A stretch of 6,491 bases of DNA from an uncultured bacterium. GTDB taxonomy: Bacteria > Acidobacteriota > Thermoanaerobaculia > Multivoradales > JAHEKO01. Below, piece by piece: positions 1 to 6,491 of the stretch. The translations under genes and the position numbers were made by a program. Position 1 is the stretch's first letter. Each line of letters begins with the position of its first letter. The stretch spans positions 1-6,491 of the forward strand of contig CALILB010000349.1 in assembly GCA_938016625.1 (NCBI GenBank), written 5' to 3'. A model generated the notes under the pieces. The model had not been told where the DNA came from. It ran no database searches and saw nothing but the letters and a program-made list of their open reading frames with translations.

Positions 1-666
1 CTGGAAGCCGTAGCCGTGGTCGTCTACCGTCTGCGCAACGCTGACGTCCTCGAAACTGCCGCCGCCGAGGTTGCGGTAAAGCCGATTGTCGAGGTTCTCT
101 GTGCCCGGCACGATGCCGTTGTAGTTCGCCACGTAGAGATCAAGCCGGCCGTCGCCGTCGAAGTCGGCGAACGCTGCCGCCTTGCCGGCGCCGGCGTCGT
201 CCACCTTGGCGGCGGCGCTCACGTCCTGGAAGTAGAACCCGCCCATGTTGAGCGCCAGGACGTTGGGCTCGCCGACTTGGGTGAGGTAGAGGTCGAGATC
301 GCCGTCCCCGTCGACGTCGCCGGCGGCGACCGCGGAGGCTTCGGACAGGCCCGGCAGGCCATTGCCCGTTGATCGGTCGGTGAAGTGTCCCGTACCATCG
401 TTCTCGAACACTCCGACCTGGCCGCTGGCGGCTCCGAGGGCTACGACGTCCGGATCTCCGTCACCGTCGAGATCGACAAACGCGCAGCCGAAGCCGAGAT
501 AGCCGTCCGCCTGCGGGTACTCCTGCATGACGTAGACGAGGCCGCGCGCCACAGCCTCCTCGGTGAAGGGCTGCACCTCCAGGGTGGCGGCGTGGGCGAA
601 CGCGCCGAGGCTCGTGAGAAGGGTCGCCGGCAAGAGCGCCGAGCGGGTGGAGGAGAGCGGGGCCAT
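1..666 (-). CDS. Exported FG-GAP/VCBS repeat protein, N-terminal part (runs off left edge)
   Basis: The minus strand is open from an ATG at 666-664 to the window edge, giving 222 residues without a stop; the C-terminus lies outside. Residues 1-26 look like a Sec signal peptide: an Arg near the start, a Leu/Ala-rich core, and an AHA-A cleavage site near residue 26. Three Asp-rich loops follow: DLDGDGDPD at about 65-73, DVDGDGDLD at about 117-125 and DFDGDGRLD at about 168-176. These are the DxDxDGxxD calcium-binding-type loops of VCBS/FG-GAP repeats. Between them are the usual VFENDGTGHFTD and LYRNLGGGSFEDV strands (asparagine then Gly-rich turn then Phe). Family members are secreted or surface beta-propeller proteins, some with a C-terminal ASPIC/UnbV domain; whether this one has it cannot be seen. 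An in-frame stop lies 18 codons upstream of the ATG; a GTG at 672-670 is the only alternative start noticed. No clear Shine-Dalgarno is visible. The specific ligand or role is unknown. Confidence 0.88.
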   Translation of the reverse strand, partial: MAPLSSTRSALLPATLLTSLGAFAHAATLEVQPFTEEAVARGLVYVMQEYPQADGYLGFGCAFVDLDGDGDPDVVALGAASGQVGVFENDGTGHFTDRSTGNGLPGLSEASAVAAGDVDGDGDLDLYLTQVGEPNVLALNMGGFYFQDVSAAAKVDDAGAGKAAAFADFDGDGRLDLYVANYNGIVPGTENLDNRLYRNLGGGSFEDVSVAQTVDDHGYGFQ

Positions 667-682
667 GGGCACGTCGTGACTA

Positions 683-717
683 CCGTAGATTTGTGCGTCG
701 CCGAATTTAGTCTACGG
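683..717. repeat. Inverted repeat upstream of the VCBS gene
   Basis: CCGTAGA at 683-689 and TCTACGG at 711-717 are perfect 7-base inverted arms with a 21-base spacer. The repeat lies 17 bases upstream of the minus-strand start codon, where the promoter or 5' leader of the VCBS gene should be. It could be an operator, a leader hairpin or chance. No T-tract follows on either strand, so an intrinsic terminator is unlikely. Confidence 0.3.
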
Positions 718-882
718 CATTGTCTCTTGGATACCCTTGACCTTGGGTTGGATGTCGAGAACCTGGGTCCTTTTGTCGAGCATCAGCGGCAGGGCGCAGG
801 TGAACATGCTGCCGGAAGTGTCGATGAAAGATAAGGTACTCGCTGTGGACCGGAATGTAATGGCAGAGGAAGGAGAGAGAGA

Positions 883-1305
883 ATGGCTAAGGTAACGGGA
901 ATTGGCGGTGTGTTCTTCCTGTCGCGAGGCGAAGGAAAGGCCCTATCGTCGTGGTACGAGAAACACTTGGGAATGAAGCTCGAGGACTTTGGTGCCGCCA
1001 TATTGAAGTGGGAAGACGATACTGCTGAGGACAACGGCCTGACTGTGTGGCACGTTGCAGACAGTAGCAGCGATTGGTTTAGTCCGAGCGAGTCGCGGTT
1101 CATGGTCAACTACCGCGTCGACGACCTGGAGGCGATGGTCGAGCAACTGACTGCTGCCGGCATCGAAATACTGAAAGGCCCGGAGTATCACGAAAATGGG
1201 GCGTTCGCTTGGATCATGGACCCAGAGGGCAACAAGATAGAACTGTGGGAGCCAAAGATCTGGGACGAGAAGAACAAGAGGCAGCGGCAAAGAGATCCTA
1301 AATGA
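883..1305 (+). CDS. VOC family protein (glyoxalase/bleomycin resistance/dioxygenase fold)
   Basis: This is a 140-residue single-domain VOC protein. The N-terminal half has the opening strand (GIGGVFFLS) and the SSWYEKHLGMKLED helix-turn, about residues 7-35, typical of the first beta-alpha-beta-beta-beta module. The second module starts at MVNYRVDDLEAMVEQLTAAG (about 74-93). It ends with the strongly conserved DPEGNKIELWEP (113-123), in which E120 is the usual C-terminal metal ligand. The length is normal for the family. The ATG follows a purine-rich GAGGAAGGAG at 866-875, which supports this start. VOC proteins include glyoxalase I, antibiotic-binding proteins and dioxygenases; the substrate here cannot be assigned. 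The last 17 residues are highly charged (KNKRQRQRDPK end) and probably disordered. The stop overlaps the start of a degenerate second VOC gene (ATGA), so the two were probably a coupled operon. Base composition is close to half GC, lower than the flanking genes. Confidence 0.87.
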   Translation: MAKVTGIGGVFFLSRGEGKALSSWYEKHLGMKLEDFGAAILKWEDDTAEDNGLTVWHVADSSSDWFSPSESRFMVNYRVDDLEAMVEQLTAAGIEILKGPEYHENGAFAWIMDPEGNKIELWEPKIWDEKNKRQRQRDPK

Positions 1306-1482
1306 CTCCCGCGCCCATTGTCTTTTTCGACATTGCCGGACCAGAAGCTGAAGTACTTCGAAGCTTCTACTCGGCCGCGTTCGGCTGGTGGGTCTGTTGA
1401 TGCGGACCGATCCGAAGTGCCAGGTGTCGTTGTCCTCGGCCTTTTTCGCGGTCCCGCAGGAAATCCACTCAGTTTGGTCGAG
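1302..1482 (+). pseudogene. Decayed second VOC family gene with internal deletion and frameshift
   Basis: An ATG at 1302 overlaps the stop of the preceding VOC gene as ATGA. It opens 32 codons starting MTPAPIVFFDIAGPEAEV and continuing LRSFYSAAFGWW, a classic first strand and helix of VOC proteins, then stops at TGA 1398-1400. From about 1408 a frame shifted by one base encodes RSEVPGVVVLGLF, then RGPAGNPLSLVE, ending at 1482. This is the typical final strand of the same family, with the metal-ligand Glu in LVE. A working member has about 115-120 residues, so some 60 residues (about 190 bases) between the halves are missing, with the junction near 1386-1410. The remnant differs in sequence from the intact VOC gene beside it, so it is a former neighbour rather than a fresh tandem copy. 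A sequencing or assembly error could explain the frameshift but not the lost middle. Confidence 0.72.
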
Positions 1483-1536
1483 CCGTGTTGGCCACCTCTG
1501 GGATCGAGTTTGATCTTGAGGTTCTTGGAGTTTTTA

Positions 1537-1555
1537 TGTACAGTATAGCTGTACA
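1537..1555. promoter_or_regulatory. Probable YefM-type operator of the toxin-antitoxin operon
   Basis: Two TGTACA hexamers lie at 1537-1542 and 1550-1555, centre to centre 13 bases, ending 10 bases before the antitoxin ATG. Each is itself a palindrome, and together they form the larger inverted repeat GTACAG-TATAG-CTGTAC (1538-1554). The characterised yefM-yoeB operator has paired palindromes with a TGTACA core bound by the YefM and YefM-YoeB complexes, so this is the expected autoregulatory site. The surrounding bases are AT-rich. TATAGC at 1544-1549, between the hexamers, could be a -10 element, but I see no well-spaced -35 (TTGGAG at 1525-1530 is only 13 bases away). Confidence 0.7.
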
Positions 1556-1565
1556 GGTACTATAG

Positions 1566-1853
1566 ATGCCGAAACGCACGACTTACACTCAGGCCCGAGC
1601 CCACCTGGCCGCGATCTGTGACGAGGTCGCAGAGACCCGGGAGCCCTACATCATCGAGCGCCGGAGCGCCGAGAACGTGGCTCTGATCTCCGAGGACGAG
1701 CTCGGCAGCCTCACGGAAACGGCCCACCTGCTGCGCTCTCCCGCGAACGTCCGTCGACTGCTGACGGCTCTCGAGCGGGCTCTGGCTTCAGAGCTCGAGC
1801 CCACCTCTGTCGAGGACCTCCGGCGGGAGCTCGACCTTGGCGAAGAAGGGTAA
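1566..1853 (+). CDS. yefM: Type II antitoxin, YefM/Phd family
   Basis: This 95-residue protein follows the YefM/Phd pattern. The N-terminal DNA-binding half (about residues 1-55) contains TTYTQARAHLAAICDEV, then REPYIIERR and NVALISEDELGSL, the conserved strand-helix core that dimerises and binds the operator. The middle TAHLLRSPANVRRLLTAL is also typical of the family. The acidic C-terminal tail (about 76-95, ELEPTSVEDLRREL) is the part that normally wraps and neutralises the toxin. The length is usual for the family. The ATG is preceded only by a weak AGG at 1555-1557, and the TGTACA operator sits just upstream, so the leader is short. The gene overlaps the following toxin by 17 bases, implying coupled translation. 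YefM represses its own operon, more tightly in complex with YoeB, and is degraded under stress to free the toxin. Confidence 0.93.
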   Translation: MPKRTTYTQARAHLAAICDEVAETREPYIIERRSAENVALISEDELGSLTETAHLLRSPANVRRLLTALERALASELEPTSVEDLRRELDLGEEG

Positions 1854-2130
1854 GCGCGCCCCAACCGGGGGCAAGCGAGCCGCGATCTTCCACCCGGAAT
1901 TCCGCGACGACCTCCGCTACTGGGTGCGCACCGACCGGAAGATAGCGCTGCGCGTTCTCGACCTCGTCGATGCGGTTCTTCGGGACCCCTTTCAAGGTCT
2001 CGGCAAGCCCGAGCCGCTCAAGTTCTACCTCGCGGGGTGCTGGTCCCGCCGCATCACCCAGGAGCACCGCCTGGTCTACCTCGTTCGCGAGAGCCGGATC
2101 GACTTCCTCCAGGCGCGGTACCACTATTGA
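1837..2130 (+). CDS. yoeB: Type II toxin, YoeB/Txe family mRNA interferase
   Basis: This is a 97-residue homologue of YoeB, a RelE-fold endoribonuclease that binds the ribosome and cleaves mRNA in the A site. The family core runs from FHPEFRDDLRYWV (about 18-30) through DPFQGLGKPEPLK and WSRRITQEHRLVY to the C-terminal ARYHY. By alignment from memory with E. coli YoeB (E46, R65, H83, Y84), the catalytic residues are present as E59, R78, H96 and Y97, so the toxin looks active. The start is TTG at 1837. GGGAG at 1825-1829 lies seven bases upstream, and no suitable in-frame ATG precedes the conserved core. The start overlaps the antitoxin's last codons. Relative to E. coli YoeB it has about 13 extra N-terminal residues, mostly basic (MAKKGKRAPTGGKR). 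A start a few codons further in cannot be excluded. Confidence 0.93.
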   Translation: MAKKGKRAPTGGKRAAIFHPEFRDDLRYWVRTDRKIALRVLDLVDAVLRDPFQGLGKPEPLKFYLAGCWSRRITQEHRLVYLVRESRIDFLQARYHY

Positions 2131-2189
2131 GAACGACGGAGTGCTAGCCTTCGGGACAGGGGTCACTGATTCAGTAAAGGGAGGGTGTC

Positions 2190-4760
2190 ATGAAGCACAA
2201 AATGCGCTGGTCGATGATCTTGTGTTGCGTGTTCTCCTTCGCCGCGGCGGTCGAGCTTCCCGCGGCAGAGATCACACCGCCCGACGAGTTCTTCGGTTTC
2301 CAGCTGGGCGCGGATCGAAAGATGGCCCGTTGGGACGCCATCGTCGAGTACTACGAACTGCTTGCCCAGGAGAGCGACAAGGTCGTGGTCACCGATATGG
2401 GGCCCACTTCCAACGACCACCCCTTCCTCTTGGTCGTGGTGTCATCAGCGGAAAACCTGGGCAGGCTCGAGCGATTGAGAGAGGTGAACAACACCCTGTT
2501 TGACGCGCAAGGACTCGACGAAACCGAGGTCGATGCGCTGGTCGCGGAGGGCAAGGCCGTGGTCTGCCAGTCCATGAGCCTCCACGCCACCGAGATCGGC
2601 GGCACCCAGATGGCGCCCGAGCTTGTCTACGATCTGCTCACCCGAGATGACGAGGAGACCCGGCGGATTCTCGACAGCGTGATCCTCCTGCTGATCCCCA
2701 GCTTCAACCCGGATGGCCAGGTAATGGTCACCGACTGGTACAGGGAAACGCTCGAAGGCGAGTACGAGGGAGTGAACCTGCCCTGGCTCTACCATCCGTA
2801 CGCCGGGCACGACAATAACCGGGATGGCGATTTCCTCAACCTCATCGAGTCGAAGTACGCCGCCAAGATCATGTATCGGGACTGGAAGCCGCAGGCCTAC
2901 ATCGACCACCACCACATGGGGAGCTATGGCGCCCGGTTCTACGTGCCACCCTACAGCGAGCCCATGCGCCCCTGGGCAGACCCGCTGGTCTGGCGTGAGA
3001 TGAGTCTGTTCGGCGGCCACATGGCCTACAAATTGGAAGAGGCCGGGTTGTCGGGCATCCTCAACAAGGCCCAGTATCCCGGGTGGGGCCACTTCGGCTG
3101 GCACTGGATCACACCCTTTCACAACATGGCCGGGATGCTCACGGAGTCCGCTGGCGCCAAGCTGGCGACACCGATCTACATCCATCCCGACCAGCTCCGG
3201 GGCGGTGCCCGCGAATGGAAGAACTACGAGGCCCAGACGACCATCCCAACCCTCTGGCCCGGCGGTTGGTGGCGGCTTCGGGACATCGTGGAGCAGAAGA
3301 AGATCGCGGCCTGGGCCATGCTCGACGTGGCCGCACGGCACCGCGAGACCGTCGTCCGCAACGCCTACATCAAAAGCAAGCGCCAGCGGGAGCGTGGAGC
3401 CACCGGTTCCCCACAGGCGTATGTCATCCCCAGCGACCAACACGACCCACTGACGGCGGCGAAGATGATCAACACGCTCCAGCTATCAGACATCGAGATC
3501 TTCAAGGCCCAAGATGCCTTCGTGGTGGGCGATACGTCGTACGGTGCCGACTCGTATGTGATCCCTCTGGCCCAACCGAAGATGGGCCTCATCCGAAATC
3601 TGCTCGGCCGCACGCTCTATCCCGACAACGAGTGGACCCGGGGCCGTGACGGTGCCCCGCTCCGCCCCTATGACTCCGCGACCCACACCATGGCCGAGTA
3701 CATGGGTGTGCGGGTGGATCCCATCGCCGCCGCGGTCGGGGCCGAGCTTGTCGAACTGGCGACCCAGGTGCCCCTCAACGGCACAGTGGAACCCAGCGAA
3801 TCCGGCCATCTCCTCGACGGGAGGCTCAACGACAGCTTCAGGGCGGTCAATCAGCTCATGGCCGAGGGCATCGCGGTCCATCGTGTGGACGAAGCATCCC
3901 CAGGTTTCCGGCCGGGCGATTTTGTGGTCCCCGCCGGCGACGGGGCGACGCTGGAGCAGGTCGCCACGGCCACCGGCGTGGACTTCAAGGCGTTGGCGAC
4001 CGGCCCGACCGCCGACCACGAGGTCGAGCCGATGCGGACCGCCATGTACAAGCGCTACTGGGGCGGCAACATGGACGAGGGCTGGACTCGTCTGGCCCTG
4101 GAGTCGTTCGACTTCCCCTACAGCTCGGTCAGGGACGCAGAGCTCCGGGCTGGAGATCTGCGGGCCAAGTACGACGTCATCATTCTGCCCCACGACCAGA
4201 CCGACACAATGATGGGTGAACCCGAGGCCCGCCCGGGCCGGTCGGCGCCCGTCTATCCCCCCGATTACCGAAGCGCCATCGGCGACGAAGGCGTCGAGGC
4301 TCTAAAAGCGTTCGTGAAAGCCGGCGGCACACTGGTAGCCCTCGGTGACGCCACCGGGTTCGCTATCGAGAAGCTCGAGCTGAAAGTCCGAAACGCCGTC
4401 GAGGACCTCCCCGGGGACGAGTTCTTCTGTCCCGGCTCGACCGTCAAGGCAACCTTCGACAACAGCCACCCACTGGCCTACGGGATGCCCGACGAGGGAT
4501 TGGTCCTCTTCTGGGGAAGCCCGACCTTCCAGATCGAACCGTCTCGACACAACGAGTGGTACGAGACCATCGTCCGCTACGCCGACCGCGACCTTCTGCA
4601 GAGCGGATGGCTCATCGGCGAGGAGCACATTGCCAAGAAGGCGGGGATGGTGGTGGCCAAACAGGGGGAGGGCAGAGTGATCCTCATCGGCTTCCGCACC
4701 CAGAATCGATTCCAAACCCACGGCACCTTCAAGCTCTTGTTCAACGCCCTGCTGCAGTGA
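2190..4760 (+). CDS. Exported M14 family zinc carboxypeptidase-like metallopeptidase with C-terminal amidotransferase-like domain
   Basis: This 856-residue protein begins with a Sec signal peptide (MKHKMRW, then a hydrophobic core, cleavage near LPAA-E at about residue 26), so it acts outside the cytoplasm. The M14 peptidase domain covers roughly 30-400. H132 and E135 in SLHATEIGG form the HxxE zinc motif. N173-G176 is the conserved NPDG, and N210-R211 in NNRDGD match the substrate-binding Asn-Arg pair. H241 in DHHHMG is the likely third zinc ligand, and E319 in GMLTESAG the general base. All expected catalytic positions are therefore present. After a linker region (about 400-640), residues about 650-856 contain YDVIILPHDQTD, LKAFVKAGGTLVALGDAT and a closing GRVILIGFRTQNR. 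This resembles the class I glutamine amidotransferase-like (ThuA-like) fold often fused to long bacterial M14 proteins; I see no Cys nucleophile, so it is probably non-catalytic. GGAGG at 2180-2184, five bases upstream, fixes the start. The substrate is unknown, presumably peptide or cell-wall material. It is 59 bases downstream of yoeB, functionally unrelated. Confidence 0.9.
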   Translation: MKHKMRWSMILCCVFSFAAAVELPAAEITPPDEFFGFQLGADRKMARWDAIVEYYELLAQESDKVVVTDMGPTSNDHPFLLVVVSSAENLGRLERLREVNNTLFDAQGLDETEVDALVAEGKAVVCQSMSLHATEIGGTQMAPELVYDLLTRDDEETRRILDSVILLLIPSFNPDGQVMVTDWYRETLEGEYEGVNLPWLYHPYAGHDNNRDGDFLNLIESKYAAKIMYRDWKPQAYIDHHHMGSYGARFYVPPYSEPMRPWADPLVWREMSLFGGHMAYKLEEAGLSGILNKAQYPGWGHFGWHWITPFHNMAGMLTESAGAKLATPIYIHPDQLRGGAREWKNYEAQTTIPTLWPGGWWRLRDIVEQKKIAAWAMLDVAARHRETVVRNAYIKSKRQRERGATGSPQAYVIPSDQHDPLTAAKMINTLQLSDIEIFKAQDAFVVGDTSYGADSYVIPLAQPKMGLIRNLLGRTLYPDNEWTRGRDGAPLRPYDSATHTMAEYMGVRVDPIAAAVGAELVELATQVPLNGTVEPSESGHLLDGRLNDSFRAVNQLMAEGIAVHRVDEASPGFRPGDFVVPAGDGATLEQVATATGVDFKALATGPTADHEVEPMRTAMYKRYWGGNMDEGWTRLALESFDFPYSSVRDAELRAGDLRAKYDVIILPHDQTDTMMGEPEARPGRSAPVYPPDYRSAIGDEGVEALKAFVKAGGTLVALGDATGFAIEKLELKVRNAVEDLPGDEFFCPGSTVKATFDNSHPLAYGMPDEGLVLFWGSPTFQIEPSRHNEWYETIVRYADRDLLQSGWLIGEEHIAKKAGMVVAKQGEGRVILIGFRTQNRFQTHGTFKLLFNALLQ

Positions 4761-4777
4761 CTCATGCGTGGGTGCCA

Positions 4778-4805
4778 CGTTCACAATTGTTGAATTGTGC
4801 GAACG
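4778..4805. repeat. Long inverted repeat between the M14 gene and furA
   Basis: CACAATT (4782-4788) and AATTGTG (4793-4799) form perfect 7-base arms around a GTTG loop. The outer bases CGTT (4778-4781) and AACG (4802-4805) extend the stem to 11 pairs with a two-base bulge at 4800-4801. It starts 17 bases after the M14 stop codon. It may end M14 transcription as a hairpin, but no T-tract follows, so a simple intrinsic terminator is doubtful. The AT-rich core in GC-rich surroundings also suits a protein-binding site, for example an upstream operator for the peroxide-response genes. The sequence alone does not decide between these. Confidence 0.45.
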
Positions 4806-4870
4806 GCTGCGCCCGGCGGACCGGACCCTAGTTGAACCCCAGACCCAGCAGATTTTCTGGGGCGGATCCA

Positions 4871-4909
4871 ATTCTGGATAAGGTCCAGGATTCTGGTTAT
4901 GATGGCAAG

Positions 4910-4910
<1 letters not shown>
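4871..4910 (+). promoter_or_regulatory. Putative furA promoter with overlapping operator
   Basis: TATGAT at 4898-4903 is a good -10 hexamer. Its end lies six bases before the GTG start of furA at 4910, so transcription would begin at or next to the start codon, giving a leaderless mRNA. No strong -35 is visible; the 17-base-spaced position (4875-4880) reads TGGATA. Immediately upstream is an imperfect 21-base palindrome (4871-4891) with arms CTGGA (4874-4878) and TCCAG (4884-4888), extended by outer AT pairs. TTCTGG recurs at 4855-4860, 4872-4877 and 4891-4896. Repressor binding here would block the promoter, as expected for autoregulation by a Fur-family protein. It does not match the classical Fur or PerR box, so the binding partner is inference. 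Confidence 0.45.

Positions 4911-6491
<1,581 letters not shown>

Noticed and set aside
16..834. Long plus-strand reading frames (16-372 and 385-834)
   Set aside because: They lie mostly opposite the VCBS gene and encode low-complexity Val/Ala/Glu-rich text without family features; the minus strand carries the clear DxDxDG repeats.
823..894. A 23-codon frame starting ATG at 823 and ending over the VOC start
   Set aside because: It has no Shine-Dalgarno, no recognisable peptide and no conserved feature; its end overlaps the VOC start by chance.
1318..1548. A 76-codon plus-strand frame as a separate gene
   Set aside because: Only its middle (about 1408-1482) is meaningful, as the shifted C-terminal half of the decayed VOC gene; its start and tail are not protein-like.
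2165..2175. Short palindrome ACTGATTCAGT before the M14 gene
   Set aside because: Five-base arms around one base are expected by chance and no promoter elements are spaced to it.
2445..3443. 332-codon minus-strand frame, and the 3486-4193 minus-strand frame
   Set aside because: Both are antisense shadows of the M14 gene, which has a signal peptide, ribosome binding site and complete catalytic motifs on the plus strand.
828..4884. GATAAGGT occurring both before the VOC gene (about 829-836) and before furA (about 4877-4884)
   Set aside because: An eight-base match between two leaders is weak, lies in different contexts and has no flanking similarity, so I do not treat it as a shared regulatory element.

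Overview
This is a GC-rich bacterial window (roughly 60-65% GC by eye) that reads as ordinary chromosome with a short accessory patch. No gene settles the phylum. The mix is a secreted FG-GAP/VCBS repeat protein, a large exported M14 metallopeptidase with a C-terminal amidotransferase-like domain, a mycobacterial-type FurA-KatG pair and a YefM-YoeB module. It would fit Acidobacteriota, Gemmatimonadota or another soil or marine high-GC lineage. That placement is inference only.

Layout, left to right. (1) Positions 1-666, minus strand: the N-terminal 222 residues of an exported protein with VCBS/FG-GAP calcium-binding-type repeats, running off the left edge. (2) Positions 667-1560: a visibly less GC-rich stretch holding a VOC (glyoxalase/bleomycin-resistance fold) gene. 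An ATGA overlap joins it to the decayed remains of a second, different VOC gene. (3) Positions 1537-2130: a complete YefM-YoeB type II toxin-antitoxin operon, preceded by two TGTACA hexamers that match the known YefM operator core. (4) Positions 2190-4760: an 856-residue exported M14 zinc carboxypeptidase-like protein with all expected zinc and catalytic residues. (5) Positions 4761-5465: a strong inverted repeat, then a likely autoregulated promoter and a Fur/PerR-family regulator (furA). (6) Positions 5466-6491: the first 342 residues of catalase-peroxidase KatG, cut by the right edge.

Functional picture. furA-katG forms a peroxide-response unit: a metal-dependent repressor placed directly upstream of, and probably cotranscribed with, the peroxidase it controls. 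yefM-yoeB is a self-contained stress or addiction module whose operator and overlapping start-stop are both visible. The VOC gene and its broken partner look like a former two-gene operon. The M14 and VCBS proteins are exported and have no evident link to the others.

I found no tRNA, rRNA, CRISPR array, insertion sequence or phage gene. I did not find a convincing undescribed system. The most useful non-routine observations are the decayed VOC gene, the conserved toxin-antitoxin operator, and the putative leaderless, operator-overlapped furA promoter.
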